Notes: generated by a model not told the origin, from the sequence alone. A stretch of DNA of 33,064 bases from Apostichopus parvimensis (GCA_000934455.1 KN886711.1:19307-52370); one strand, 5' to 3'; counted from the stretch's first letter, positions 1 through 12,250 are shown. Numbers and translations: made by a program.

Positions 1-244
1 GCATCTATGGACAATGTGTGCATTATCTGCAGGGAAGACATGAACACAGCTTGTAAGAAACTACCTTGCAATCATATCTTTCATACCAGTTGCTTGAGAT
101 CTTGGTTTCAGAGACAACAGACTTGCCCGACTTGCAGAATGGATGTGCTGAGAGCATCTGTGAGACAGATACAGCAGCCACCTGCCCAGCAGCCACAGCA
201 ACCACAACAGCCACAAGCTAACAACATGCCACAGCCTGGGCAAG
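1..244 (+). CDS. SYVN1: SYVN1 exon: RING-H2 finger (partial at window start)
   Basis: Reading frame starts at base 1. Zinc ligands are visible as C-x2-C (CIIC), C-x-H-x2-H-x2-C (CNHIFHTSC) and C-x2-C (CPTC), which is the RING-H2 pattern that recruits the E2 enzyme. A Gln/Pro-rich stretch follows. The exon ends in CAAG before GTAAAT, phase 1. The upstream exon boundary is outside the window. Confidence 0.95.
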
Positions 245-3200
245 GTAAATAAAACCACTATAGTAAATAAAACCAGTACATAAATCAGTAAATAAAATAA
301 AATAGAATAAATAATCAGTAAATAAAAACCAATGAATAACCAGTAAATAAAAACCAATAAATAAAAACCAGTTAATAAAAAATAAAAAAGGTAAAAAAAA
401 ACATTAAGTGCTGATTGCACTTAACAGAAACTGTTTCTATCAATTAGTTTTGTTACTGCTGTAAAACAGATGCTTTAAAATCTGGGGAGAGTCTTTTTCC
501 TGTCAAAACAGACATGACACTAAGCCCACACCTTTTGTTCCACATTCTTGTAAGAGACTTAACTTTGGTATCCTACTTTGCAAAATAAGAACAAAAGGAA
601 TGAAGCCATTAGTTTGTTTGTGTAATGTTGCAAACTGTTTAAATCTTGAGAAAAACTAAACAAATACTTTCACCGAGAAGTTTCACAATTTGATACCAGC
701 CTTACCTTGTATAATCAACTTTGCATATAAGAATCGGGACTGAAGCCAGTTTGTTTTTGATTACTTTGATGAGGCAACCTATCGACTAAAGTTGTGCCTT
801 GTTGAACAGAAAGCTAAATTTGACAGATCTGATGTTGCCATGTATGAACATGACCACGGTGAAGATATCAAATCAAACCATGTGTTCTGTAACAGTAGTT
901 AGCGATGGTAGTAGTCAGTGGTAGTGAAGTTTAGTTACAACATGGTAGTGTCTTGATCAGATTCAGTTTCAGGGGACAACAAGCATGTAGATGCAAATGA
1001 ATAGAAAGCTTACAAAAGTGACTTATTTATCAATAACCAATTAAATACTTCTGGACATGTCAGGAAACATTGCAAGTGATATTTAGAATCTTCAAAATGT
1101 TTAATACCACCCTTAACTTTGACTTTCTTCCTCTGCATGTTCAATGTTTTTTTCCACCGTTTTCTGTCAATTATTTCATCGATAGGTATGCCGCCATTCC
1201 CAGGTTACCCTTTTTGGCTACCACCCTTTCAGCCAGGAGCTGGATTCCCCCATGCTCCCCCTGGAGGTCCTCCTCCTCCACCAGGGCAGCAGGAACCTTC
1301 GTCTTCTGGAAGTGACCAGCAACAGTCCCAGACACCGTCTGCTGAGAACCCATCAACTACACCTGCTTGTAAGTCAAAAAGATAAAGACCAGTTGAACTA
1401 ACTGAACTATGAGATGTTGTTTGATGCTTAAGCAATGGTTCGTTGTGTGGTTAAGATGCAGTCAACTGTGAATCAGATACTTACAGCTGTATGGCTTGTT
1501 ACGTACACTGAGGAACATCAATGTTGTGTCCATAGGTATTTTTTTTTCATCATTTAGGTTAGTAACCCAATTGATGTTCCCTCTCTTGTTAAAACACTTT
1601 TCAGTCCATTGTGTTTCGACCTGGATATTAATTCAGCCACTGTGCTGTTCTGTCTGGTCACTGAGCCTAGCTACATATGGCCCATTAAATAGTTACTGCA
1701 TGTAGCAACCCACGTCCGTTGGTTCTTGAATCAAACTGCCTATGCCCCTATTTCAGGTTACTGCATTCAGCTACCCATACCCTTCTGTCTGATGCACCAA
1801 ATCTAGCTATGTACGCCCTTATTTCAGGTTACTGCATGTAGCTACCCATGCCCATCTGTATGGGGCACCAAATCTAGCTACCTATGCCCTGCATCCATGT
1901 AAATTATAGCTTCCCTTCTTTTTCTGGGGCAATAAATCTAGCTACTTATGCCCCTGTTTCCATTTAGTGCATGTAGCTTCCATTGCCCTTCTGTATGGGG
2001 CACTAAATATAGCTACATATGCCCCTGCATCCATTTAGTGAATGTAGCTTCCCTGCCTTTTGTCTGGGGCACCAAATCTAGCTACCTATGCCCCTTTGTC
2101 CATTCAGTGCATGTAGCTTCCCATGCCCTTCTGTATCGGGCACTAAATCTAGCTACATATACCCCTCTGTCCATTTAGTGCATGTAGCTAACCATGCCCT
2201 TCTCTGGTCACTGAATCTAGCTTTCATAGCTTGTCTGTCAATTACTGCAAGAAATCACCCTTCCCATCAAAGTTATCAATCATTCCACTGCGCCCCGTTA
2301 TATCAATTTTTAAAGCTCAGTACCAGCAAATCATTTCATTTCAGCTCCAGGGACTGGGGATGTCAACTCTACAACAGAGCCATCTACAAGTACCACAGAT
2401 GCACCGCAGGTTGCACCAGGTATTCAACCGAATGCAATGCCTGGGATGCCTGGGATGCCTCCCATGCCACCATTTATGATGCCTCCTCCTTTTCCAATGA
2501 TGCCACCATTTGGTAAGTCATTCTCTTCACTTCGTTAACATCCGGTTAAAAGTTGGAAATTCTACAACAGTGAAGGCAGCAGCTCTTTGCATTTCGTTAC
2601 AAATGTCATTACAAAATGCCATTATTTCACTTCCCATCAGGTTCACCCAAGTAACTCATTTAGCATGAATGGCATGAGGATACCATCATCACCCATAAAG
2701 ATACATGTTTGCTGGTTATAATCCTTACCAGTGAATATCTATACCAACGTTTGCACTGATGCATGGTATGCTTGGTATATATTCAGTGTTGTACCTCTAT
2801 TCTTACATGTTGTTATTGTTAGGAAGACTTGGTGGTATGATAGACCTGTACTTACATAGATTTGTGACTTTGTGTAACAGGAGCTGTTTTCTGTTCCAAA
2901 CAAAAGTACCCTATTTGTATATGAACATTAAAGTCTCCCACATATGTCTAAAGTACTAATTCTGTCCCTTGGGCATCCATGACTTTTTCGTGATTATTGC
3001 GGTGAGCGTTCATGTTTCACCTAGCTACAGGTAGGGTAGGTATTGCAGCGTTCATGTTTCACCTAGTAACAGGTAGGGTAGATAATGCAGTGGTCATGTT
3101 TCACCTAGTAACAGGTAGGGTAGATAATGCAGTGTTCATGTTTCACCTAGTAACAGGTAGAGTAGGTATTGCAGTGTTCATGTTTACACCTAGTAAATTT

Positions 3201-5620
3201 TGTATCATACCAAGCTTAGACTCTCGTATTTATGAATCAACTTTCAGAAGCGACATGTTCTGAGTTTTGCACTAATGAGAAACCATGGATTAACTAGTTT
3301 ACATACGTAATGAAGGAAAGTGACAATCTTTGTGAAAACTTTTTTACTTCAGGCATGTGATGTATCACTAACTGTCAGAACAGATGAGTAGCAACCTGTA
3401 ATGGTTGTAGTGTTAAACCATAATAAATTGAACGGACAGAACAGATGAGTGGCAACCTTTAATGGTTGTAGTGTTAAACCATAATACATTGAACGGGCAG
3501 AACAGATGAGTGGAAACCTATAATGGTTGTAGTGTTAAACCATAATAAATTGAACGGACAGAACAGATGAGTGGCAACCTATAATGGTTGTAGTGTTAAA
3601 CCATGATACATTGAAAAATTTGTTTTCTTGTTTTTCTTTCTTAAGTTATTTTCAGATTTGTAATATTTCATAATTCAATATATCTCGTATTAATCTGCTT
3701 GCCATCGGTCATCTGTTTGCTCCAATTAATATTGTTGACCTCATAAATTTTGATAAATAATCAACAAGTCATATCATAAGTCTAGGTGTATTTCAGAACC
3801 GATCTGATCTATCAAGATGTTAAGCAATCATTTTAAAACAATTTTTTAAAATCTCTTTTCCAGGTATTCCTCCCCCTGTCCCACCAGTAAACTTTACAGG
3901 TCTTTCAGACGAGGAGCTGCGAAAGTTAGAAGGACACGAAAGGCAGAATGTGGAGGCCAGAGTAGAATGTTTACGAAGTATACAAACATTATTAGATGCT
4001 GCAGTTGTACAGATGCAGCAATATTCAAATACTGTAAATAGAATAGGGTAAGTAGGCTATGAGAGAAAAACTAAACTTTACTTCTTTTGTTGGTAGGGGG
4101 GAGGAGAGGTAGTGTGGAGGGATGCTGGAGGCGGTAGGGGTGGGTTGAGGATTGAATATCAGGGAGATATATGCTATTGTTGTTTAGAGAATAGGTTAAG
4201 TTCTGAAAGGGACTCAACATTATCTTTCCAAAGCAATTTTCTTTCTCTCTGTGTTTTGTATTTATAAAGTAACTTGCAGCAATTCATTACTAAAATGACA
4301 TAAACATGTTAAACATCCGCCTAGATTCATGTAAAAAAAACTAATGTTACTTTTTCTTGTCTCCCTGTTTATTCTATTACTATGATGTATATCTTCTTTT
4401 GCCCAATTGATAAAAATACAACTTTCTTCCTAATCATATATCCAAATTAGACTAGACATAGACAAATCCCTACTATGGAAGTGTTGTAGGCTTTGGAAAA
4501 TGTGCTTGCTTGCTTGCTTGAAACAAGATTTATGTTCTTTTGTGTGACTGCTGTGAGAGACTTTGCAAGCCTAGGCAAGAAACTATATTTTATATTCATC
4601 TGCCTTGTATTTTATTTATTTATTTATTATTTTTTTTGCAGTGTTTATATTCCAAATTCCTCTAGTAATCCAGTCAATATGAGAAATGCTCCCAATACTC
4701 CTCCACCATCACCAGCAGCTGAGGATGTGGCAGATGGTGGTGGACCAGAAAAAACAAACAGTACTTTAGATAAAGAAGACACAAAACCGCTCAAGAAAGC
4801 TAAATCTTCATCCCTTGGTGAGTATTATTTTAGTATACTAGAAATCCATAAATTAACTCAATAGGGAAGTCTCCTGTGAACACACTCATTTATGTAGGTG
4901 TGCACTTAACACATATGCAACGGTCAATGACTGTATTAGATATGGCCAACGGATCTTGTATTGATAAATCTGTGGATAAAGGTATGGCTGAATGGACCGT
5001 GCATTGACCAATCCCAGGATTTAGATAGGGGAAAAATGGCCCCTTTCATTGACCAATCGAGGTGTGTTGATGTCGTCAATGGACAGTGCATTGACCAATC
5101 AGTTTCAGTGCATGTATGCATTGCCGTATTTACCGTACATTGTCCAAAAACCTATGTATGGTCAATGCACCATGCAGTGACCAGTCAAATTATATCAGTA
5201 TGATCAATCAATAATATATTGATCGATCGCAATTGTTTGGTATGGTAGACTGACAATGCACTGACTGATTGCCATAGATAAGTATTGTTTTGTAAACAAA
5301 GCTCATTAAATAGTGATTGTTCATACATTCCCTCTGGACAATTATTTTAGTCATGATCTGTGTAGTTCAGTATAAACGACTGGTTGTACACCAACCGATC
5401 GCTGGATTACTTGCGACACGTCTATTTGATGTGTAGTAACCGTTTATTATTGCTATTTCGTTTGTTCTTCTCTGAAGATTTGGCCGGACTAGAAGGTGCC
5501 TCGGGTTACACCCCACCTACAGAGGGAGAATTAATCCCAGAGTTTGAAGGTGAAAGCCCAGATGAAAATGACAAGGACGGTATCAGGAGGAGACGGCTGC
5601 AGAGACTTCAAAGTAGTTAA
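1..5620 (+). CDS. SYVN1: SYVN1/HRD1 E3 ubiquitin ligase, 3' part of gene (6 exons)
   Basis: This is the ER membrane RING-type E3 ligase that ubiquitinates misfolded proteins during ER-associated degradation. The N-terminal membrane part lies before the window. Exons 1-244, 1186-1368, 2345-2512, 3864-4047, 4642-4817 and 5478-5620 sum to 1098 bases, which is 365 residues plus a TAA stop. Every junction has GT/AG and compatible phase (1,1,1,2,1). Recognition rests on MDNVCIICRED at the RING start, HIFHTSCLRSWFQRQQTCPT in the finger, a Pro/Met-rich middle, a conserved helix (LEGHERQ, then TLLDAA) and the C-terminal RRRRLQRL motif. All match the known layout of animal SYVN1. No frameshift or stop is seen. 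Splice sites are inferred from sequence only. Confidence 0.96.
245..400. repeat. AT-rich degenerate repeat (AGTAAATAAAACC type)
   Basis: Directly after the RING exon, about 8 degenerate copies of a 12-20 base unit such as CAGTAAATAAAAACCAAT are found. It is intronic. The long open frame on the opposite strand here is a by-product of this composition. Confidence 0.8.
1186..1368 (+). CDS. SYVN1: SYVN1 exon: proline-rich linker
   Basis: It lies between an ATAG acceptor and a GTAAGT donor, phase 1 in and phase 1 out. It encodes about 61 residues rich in Pro, Gly, Gln and Ser, beginning MPPFPGYPFW. This is the low-complexity cytosolic region typical of SYVN1 after the RING finger. The acceptor has a long pyrimidine-rich stretch upstream. 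Confidence 0.88.
1655..2230. repeat. ~70-bp minisatellite in SYVN1 intron 2
   Basis: About eight degenerate tandem units of roughly 64-71 bp. Each contains GCACCAAATCTAGCTAC, then TATGCCCC, then TTTAGTGCATGTAGCTTCC, then GCCCTTCTGTATGGG. Copies near 1795, 1865, 2069 and 2140 are the clearest. The unit is not a multiple of three and is intronic. Confidence 0.85.
2345..2512 (+). CDS. SYVN1: SYVN1 exon: Thr/Ser then Met/Pro-rich linker
   Basis: The acceptor is TTTCAG and the donor is GTAAGT, phase 1 to phase 1. It encodes about 56 residues, first Ser/Thr-rich, then short repeats of PGMPGMPPMPPF type. This matches the position of the PPMP-rich stretch of vertebrate SYVN1. Two neighbouring repeats (CCTGGGATG) suggest slippage. 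Confidence 0.88.
3004..3195. repeat. 42-bp minisatellite in SYVN1 intron 3
   Basis: About 4.5 tandem copies of a 42-bp unit containing GTTCATGTTTCACCTAGTAA and CAGGTAGGGTAGATAATGCA. Because 42 is divisible by three, it opens a frame of 14-residue repeats, but it lies inside an intron. Confidence 0.9.
3376..3616. repeat. 61-bp minisatellite in SYVN1 intron 3
   Basis: Four near-identical copies start at 3376, 3437, 3498 and 3559, exactly 61 bp apart. Each contains CAGAACAGATGAGTGGCAAC, AATGGTTGTAGTGTTAAACC and AATTGAACGG. Very low divergence between copies suggests a recent expansion. Confidence 0.95.
3864..4047 (+). CDS. SYVN1: SYVN1 exon: conserved C-terminal helix (HAF-H-like region)
   Basis: The acceptor is TTTTCCAG and the donor is GTAAGT, phase 1 in and phase 2 out. 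It encodes LSDEELRKLEGHERQ and then IQTLLDAAVVQMQQY, which correspond closely to the conserved helix of animal HRD1. In the known family this segment contacts the FAM8A1/HERP-type cofactors. This is the best conserved block after the RING. Confidence 0.93.
4642..4817 (+). CDS. SYVN1: SYVN1 exon: acidic/Ser linker
   Basis: The acceptor is a long T tract ending GCAG and the donor is GTGAGT, phase 2 in and phase 1 out. It encodes about 59 residues, with a Pro-rich start, then acidic residues, then Lys-rich KPLKKAKSSS. The sequence is poorly conserved in the family and is placed here by phase and order. Confidence 0.85.
4985..5190. repeat. Dispersed direct/inverted 'GCATTGACCAATC' motifs in SYVN1 intron 5
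   Basis: CATTGACCAATC occurs three times (around 5002, 5047, 5089). A partial reverse-complement form, GGTCAATGCA, occurs near 5160. Together they form imperfect hairpin-forming sequence. No coding signal is seen. Confidence 0.6.
5478..5620 (+). CDS. SYVN1: SYVN1 terminal exon
   Basis: The acceptor is CTCTGAAG, phase 1. It encodes an acidic segment ending GIRRRRLQRLQSS and a TAA at 5618-5620. The basic RRRRLQ motif near the end is also found at the C-terminus of vertebrate SYVN1. Confidence 0.93.
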
Positions 5621-7120
5621 CATCAGAAACCACATCAATGGGACGGAAAGGGAAAAAGAAAACTCTGGTGCCTAACACTGATTATTATATATAACATCTT
5701 TTTGCTGTCCTTATTCGGTCCTTGTAAAATGCCACATAATACACAAACCTTTCTTCTCCTTTCAGAAGATTCCATGTTGTCACGATAGTTGCTTTCGATT
5801 CCACAAAAAAATGTGTTAATCCCTTATGACTTTTATCTGGAAAGAAACTGATTTGGTCCTTCATGACAACCAAAGGATTATTTCTACCAGATACACAACC
5901 CTTAAATAAAGTTGACAGTGTTATGTTTATGATCAAAATACTGGCTGTGATCTCAGTGCATGCATGCTGCCAATAGCTAAATTAAAAGTAAAAAGAGCCA
6001 AATCTTAACTAAGCATATATTTCTTGTTTAGAAAAGAAATGATCAGAGATTATTCGGCAAGCAGTCTATGGGTGAAGTTGTGGAAGTGCATTCTTGAAAT
6101 ATAATATACAGTCAAAGTATTGTCTTTTGTATAGTAATTATTGTCCTTTTTTGACCCTTGTTTTTGCCTTTGATAACCCTTTGTTTTGCCTTTGATGTTT
6201 TAAAAAGCCAGTTGAAATGGTTGCTAAGAATAGACAGCTTTTATTCTCTTGCTCTTCCTTGTCAGTAAATTGAGCTAACACTTAAAACTAAGTTACAATG
6301 ACTCAGTGATAATGTCATTTAACTTCCAAATAGGACTTGACAAGATTAATTTGTCTTTTGGTTGTTTCGCTCTGCTCAAATTGTTCAGAAAATTCATTTG
6401 TTAGCTTACCTGTCAAACTCCTGAAAACATTTGGTTTCCACTTGCTCAATTATTGCGAACAAGAGTAGGTATTGACATTTTCTTCACTTCAGGTGGGGTC
6501 ATGTCTGGTTGTTTTTTTCAGAATCCAAAAGACTATTTTTGTAATCCATTTTTTTTATGCATGATTATTGATGTTTTGAAATCCCAACCAAAAACTGATG
6601 AAGTCATGTTGAATTTAGTTCATTTCCCTTAGCGTCCTTCTAAAACAGACAAGTCTCTATTCTTTTGGTAATATTTTCTTGGTGTAACTTATTAAACTTA
6701 TCATTCTCATTTGGTCATGTGTAGAATGTAAACCTTTTTAAAAAAAAAAGCACTTGCATGGTTTTGTACAGGACTATCAATGCGTGAAAACATTTCTTAG
6801 CAGAAATCTATTTACAAACTGTTTGAAGTTTTCAACAACAAGTTACAGATTTTTTTTTTTCAAAGCTATTTTATACACACTGGTTTTCTTGCGGTGTTTT
6901 GGGTTTCATCTTCAAGACATGTCCATAATATACATCAACTCTCATAGAAACTGTCTGTGTATGAATGCAAATTCTGTAACAGATCTGAGAAACTAATCTA
7001 CTGTTGTTAAGTGATATCTGGAATACAAAAACAATAAAGATTATTATGGAGGTGGGAGATTGGTAATAATTTATTTCTATGTTTTTTGAGCTAAATGTAA
7101 AGTGTAGTGGGAAGAATAAA
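5621..7120 (+). promoter_or_regulatory. SYVN1: Probable SYVN1 3' UTR with alternative poly(A) signals
   Basis: No ORF of interest follows the SYVN1 stop. AATAAA hexamers occur at 5905-5910, 7033-7038 and 7115-7120, so a short (~0.3 kb) and a long (~1.4-1.5 kb) 3' UTR are both possible. The region is AT-rich with many T runs. The end of the transcript cannot be fixed from sequence alone. Confidence 0.5.
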
Positions 7121-8222
7121 AACGGGGAAATGAATAGATTTCCTTGGAATGGTTTAGTTAGAATTGGAAGCCTTGCATTGAACTCTCACAGTGAGGCAAA
7201 TTAAAAGAATGTTAATTCTTGATGAAGGGCATATTGCCCATTCTCTGCCCCATGGATGTTTCTCAATATAATCAATTACAATTATTCTACCCCTTTAGTG
7301 GATCGCAAACTCCATCCATTAATAGTGAAAATGTTCTTTTTCTTCATGATGATAATATGTTAGGGCTGTCAGATTACTAGTGACATGTAAAGAAATGTTT
7401 TAAAAACATGCTAGAAAGCTATATAACACATACATATAACTATTATTGATCAGCTGGGATAAAACGATCTGTAGGTCTTATGTCATCTCTCACAAGACCA
7501 AACCATATTCATCCTGGTGATTTATATATATTGTTCTTTTGTTGCCACAAAACAAACAATTCATTAAACCAGGTTTTCATGAGACAGTCTTGATTTGTTA
7601 TTTTCTTATTAAGAGTTGAAAGAACTAACCGTCTCGCTTATTAACGGCTTATAATTTATTCCTAGTTTTAATCTATTTCATCTTTAGATTATTTGGTAAA
7701 ACTCATTGAAGAAGGGGTGGGGGGAGGGTGGAGGATTGAGAGAGGAAATTACATTAGGATGAGGGAGGGGGACAGGAGCTGTGTCTCAGCAGAACACATT
7801 TTGGAGATGAGGATATCGGACCAGGAACTGTAAAGAAGAAGAAAGAAAATAACCACCCGATCATGTAAGCGGTAGCTACAGATAATTCGATCCACCGATC
7901 CTAATGGGAATTTTCAAAGGCCTTCCGCTTTGCTTGCTTTTTGTTCTTCACTGACAAAGATAGTTTTTTCACTGACAAAGATTTTTCACTGACAAATTGG
8001 AGGAGATTATTCCCTAACGTGGGCACACTATTGATATAGTTAACATGTATTACTAAGAGGTATAGAGAGGAAAGCTAAAAGTTGGTATAAGCGTCTTCGT
8101 GATTTCCTTTCGTGTTTCAGGAATCGTCTGATTGCCTCCCCCCCCCCCCCCTCACTCCTTTCCCCATCTTTGGACTGATGCTATGTCCAGATGATGTTAA
8201 ATAATTCAGTGTTATGACACAT
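7121..8222. other. Intergenic, no gene seen
   Basis: AT-rich sequence without a supported ORF or RNA gene. G-rich runs occur at 7713-7775, and a C homopolymer at about 8138-8151. Confidence 0.5.
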
Positions 8223-8230
8223 ACTGGAAT

Positions 8231-9232
8231 CAGTGGCGTAGCCAGGATTTTGTGTATGGGGGGGGGGCCAATATGCAGGACTATCTAAGCGGAGCGCCAC
8301 CATCGGTTGGCGCGGAGCGTACAAGAAAATTTGTGGTTTTCAAGGTCCCCAGATGGCAGGAAATAGCACTTCCAGGGCTTTGTTAGCCCTGTCAATATCA
8401 TCATCATTATGTGTTTTGGGGGGTTTTCAGGGGCGATTTCTTATCATTTATTCCACAGGTACCCACAATTATAAATTGCAACAAGGCTAATCCCACCATG
8501 CAGTGGGGTAGGAAGGTACTTTTGAGTGGGGGGCTGAAGACTGATGGCTGGCCTGGGGGAGGGGTATAAGGGGAGGGGGTGTCCCCCTCCCCTTTGGAAT
8601 TTTTTTGCATTTCCAGGTGGCCTCAGATGCAATTTGGTGCAATATAGCACACTTCAACACCCACTCCATTTTGTAAATAATTTTGCATTTTCACCTGGAC
8701 TTAGATGCAATTTGGTGCTCCAAATGAGATTTTTTTCTCATTTGGAAATGAAAAAGGGGTTTTCTGACTTGCGAAGCGGGGGGGGGGGCGGAATGATACT
8801 TCCGCCCCTCCATATTTTTTTACTGGGGGGCTGGCGCCCCCCAGCCCCCGGTTCCTACGCCCTTGCCACCATGAAAGGGATAAGTCCAGCTAAGCCCTTC
8901 CCGAGGACACTAACCCGAGGGCTGCCAACTCTCCAACCTAAGAGGGTTGCCAATTGTAACATCGGCCAGGGCTGGCATGAAAAAACTGTGTTACAGTATA
9001 TTCGAGGTACAATTTTACACAAGAAATTACCAAACAATTTTAAAATCCCAGCATAGGCCCCTTCTCACATGAATCTAGGGCAACGTATCATATATTCCAG
9101 GTACAATTTCTTCTCATGAATTTGTTGCCAGTTAATGACGTCGCATTGGCAGAAACTTAAAAAATTTTCCGACATCCGTGAAGGGGGGGGGGGGGCCATG
9201 GCCCAATGGCCTCCCCCCTAAATACGCCCCTG
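8231..9232. mobile_element. Non-autonomous hAT-like DNA transposon, 1002 bp, 8-bp TSD
   Basis: The left end is CAGTGGCGTAGCCAGG. The right end, read on the other strand, is CAGGGGCGTATTTAGG, so the first ten bases match at 9/10. The element is bounded by a perfect 8-bp direct repeat ACTGGAAT at 8223-8230 and 9233-9240. A CAG-type terminus with an 8-bp duplication is the hallmark of the hAT superfamily. The inside is GC- and G/C-homopolymer-rich and shows no transposase. Internal modules are shared with 12092-12214, 14174-14260, 18925-19060 and 19905-20040. The 170-residue open frame at 8544-9056 resembles no protein and crosses G runs. Confidence 0.85.
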
Positions 9233-9240
9233 ACTGGAAT

Positions 9241-11759
9241 GGTTGGTCTTGTCATAACTGTAGAGAATCGGCTCAAAAAACAATCTTGACTACTTTGAAC
9301 AGCATTGCTTGTACATTTAGGTAGTTTTGTTGGTCTTTTTCTTTGTTTGGAATGTTATCCCGGTGACTTTAGCCAAGTCATTAATGACTTGAACATGGAT
9401 TCATGTATAGCTTAAGTCCATTGATGACGAGTGTTTCGATACTATACAGTTAAATACATGATAGGAGCGACCTATCGACTAAACAGAATTTCATTGAAAA
9501 CAACAAAATATTAGTTAAAACAGCTCCTGCGAAAGAACTCGTAAATTGTGTTTGCAAATAAAGGGAAGGTTCTCAGACCGTTCGAAAGTTAAAGACATGA
9601 GCGTTGCTCTCACTTAGTACCGTATTTAATAAAGGCATGGTGTTAATAATTGGCCTGAAATGATATTACTTTAATTTTGGAATGCGAGGGGATTCATCAA
9701 TAAACGAGATGAGTCAACTATGTACCTAACTAATGTTTTGTTTTTGTTTATCAGAACCGTAACGTTCGTACACATAAAGGAGTGTGAGTGGGTATTAGGC
9801 GAATTTCTGTCAATAAACCTGTAACGAGTTAAAGCCCGGTGGGTGTATGTCTGATCATGGACTGTAGTAACCCTGTAACCTATGTCGACGGCCATGAGGT
9901 GATCGAATGTGTCCAATGTCAAACAGTAAGCCAAATTTGTACAAAAATTAGAAAGTGTGTCGGGTACTTTTATTCAAACCTTAATCCTGAGAAACTTCAA
10001 ATTTGATTGCCTAGTCTTGATCTTCTGTGTCTTATTGAGATATGATGTCACATGGTTATGTCACTGGCCATTAAACGAAAACCTTGGGATTTGGGGGCAA
10101 TAGTCTTTTCCAACAGTCACAAAATGATCGTAGACAATTCTCCACGTAGGAAATTAGCCTTAAGTGAACAAAAATGTCGAATTGATTTCATATTTGACCA
10201 CTATAGCCTACACTGAAAGCTCCATGATAGTTGAATAGAATGTTGGTTGTTGGTCATTAACATGTTGGGGCATGCAGTGATTATCAATGAGAAGATTAAG
10301 TTGTAAATTATTCGGCGCCTATTACTGGTTTTGCCGTACTTGTTGCAAAAAAGTTAGTTCTACAAAATGAAGCTTCAATGGGTGGAAGCTGGATATTTAA
10401 TACCATTGTACCAGTAACCATGCAGAAATAGGACGAAATAAATTGGTTGAATACTCTTCAATTCCACTTTATAGTCTATATATAATATATTTTTTTTTAT
10501 CTGTTATCGAGTAGTTTCATCAGTATAGAATTTCATAATCCATAGCATTAAAGTTCAAAGTAGAAACGTGTAGGTGTTGACTTAGACGAGTATATGCCAA
10601 CATTTCAAAAGCCTTCGTTGGGTCACATATACATCCATTGCTTGTAACACAAGACCGAGGTCGTGATTTATTTTGATCCAAATATTAATTAAAATTAAAC
10701 ACCGCAGTATAAAATGTTTTCCCGAACGAAAATGAGGGCGGTATTGATGAACCTAGCATGCATAAACTCAAGATGTGAGACCGCATTAATTCGTACCGCT
10801 TAAGATTTGTCACAGGGGTTCAGTTCTACTGCGTAAGTTTGGCATGGAATATATACTTTTTGAGTAGTCGAATGAGAACTTTGTTTCAGAATACATAAAA
10901 AATACGTATGTTCCTTATATATCTGCCGTGCAATCAGTTATTTTCGTTATAAATATATTTCCATTATATTTAAAGCCGTCTTACGTGACCCTTATCAAAT
11001 AATGGTACAAAGCTTCAGTGACATGGACTATTGTATAGGGGAGGGGGGGGGTGGGGGGTTAATAATATCTGTATCAATCTCAACATATTTTAACATTTAA
11101 GGACATGCTAACTTCATTACATTGTAAGCATTTACTAATTTAATAGTACCAAGTGCAATTTTAATGTTCCTTTGATAATTTTATGTTACCTGTTGAATGT
11201 ATTTTCTAACATTGACAAACAGTGCAGACCCTACGATTTTAGTAATAGTAACCTTTTTCCCGTCAGCTGGCCAAACAACGAAGTTTTCGGCTTTGAGAAC
11301 AATGTTTCTGTGTGTTGCTGTGTTGGAAGAATCTAACCGTAATAGTAATTTCTGACTTCGCGATCCGCATTATAGTCATTGCCGACTTTGCAATCCGGGT
11401 TCCCCCTCACAATTTTGCAACGTCAGTACCTGTCACTAACTATTTTCCCTTTCGGGATACCAAATAGACACCAATTTTATTAACAAGTCGTATTAACAAA
11501 AAAATCTACGACGTATTATCAGATAATAGACCCACAGGAAGTGAGGTATCATAAGGGTTCATCAGTGAAATATGATATAGTTGTCCAGCTTTCCACAGTG
11601 CAGTCGAGATATCACTTATCCATTAGGTACCGCCATTGTGCCTTTATATGTTGGCTTCGACTTTCAAGTACAGAAATTTAAGAATATCAGATATCATGAA
11701 TGGTATCGGTGTCTCATTTGCTTGCATGAACGGAGCCTATTTCAATATCATCTTAGCAT
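9241..11759. other. Intergenic, no gene seen
   Basis: About 2.5 kb of AT-rich sequence. No ORF has recognisable protein character and no tRNA or known structured RNA is visible. A G-rich run lies at 11039-11059 and T runs near 10490. Confidence 0.5.
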
Positions 11760-11934
11760 NNNNNNNNNNNNNNNNNNNNNNNNNNNNNNNNNNNNNNNNN
11801 NNNNNNNNNNNNNNNNNNNNNNNNNNNNNNNNNNNNNNNNNNNNNNNNNNNNNNNNNNNNNNNNNNNNNNNNNNNNNNNNNNNNNNNNNNNNNNNNNNNN
11901 NNNNNNNNNNNNNNNNNNNNNNNNNNNNNNNNNN
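11760..11934. other. Assembly gap (175 N)
   Basis: A run of N bases. Open frames that cross it are meaningless. Confidence 1.
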
Positions 11935-12069
11935 AACTCGGGTATGAGTTAATCTTCCTTCCTTTACACTTGAATCTATAGGGGGCAGTTGAGAACATCG
12001 AGAAACATTATCGTCAAAATATTATAGTGCTGCTTTTGATGTGCGTATATACCAGTGGGTAGGCCAGTT

Positions 12070-12250
12070 TACTAAAGGGACTATCATGACACTATTTAAG
12101 CGGAGCGCCACCATCTGTTGTCGCGTAGCTTAGCAAGAAAATTGTTGCCAAAAATGCCTCCCAGATTGCCGGATATGGCACTTTCCAAGTCTTGTAAGTT
12201 GCATCTAAACATTCTTAATTTTGATATCTCACGTGTTAGACATTTTCCCT
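12070..12250 (+). mobile_element. Degraded fragment of the hAT-like repeat family
   Basis: The segment TTTAAGCGGAGCGCCACCAT, then GCAAGAAAATT, then CAGATTGCCGGATATGGCAC matches the left part of the 8231-9232 element in the same orientation. CCAGTTTACT near 12065 may be a decayed end. No target duplication was found. Confidence 0.65.

Noticed and set aside
61..420. 119-residue hydrophobic open frame on -
   Set aside because: Antisense to the RING exon and the AT-rich repeat. The Leu/Tyr/Phe content is a composition effect.
3012..3263. ORF with 14-residue repeats (MFHLVTGRVDNAV)
   Set aside because: Product of the 42-bp minisatellite within SYVN1 intron 3. No splice signals tie it to the gene.
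8544..9056. 170-residue open frame on +
   Set aside because: It lies wholly within the hAT-like element, crosses G/C homopolymers and resembles no protein.
11581..11998. ORFs across the N run
   Set aside because: Most of their length is an assembly gap.
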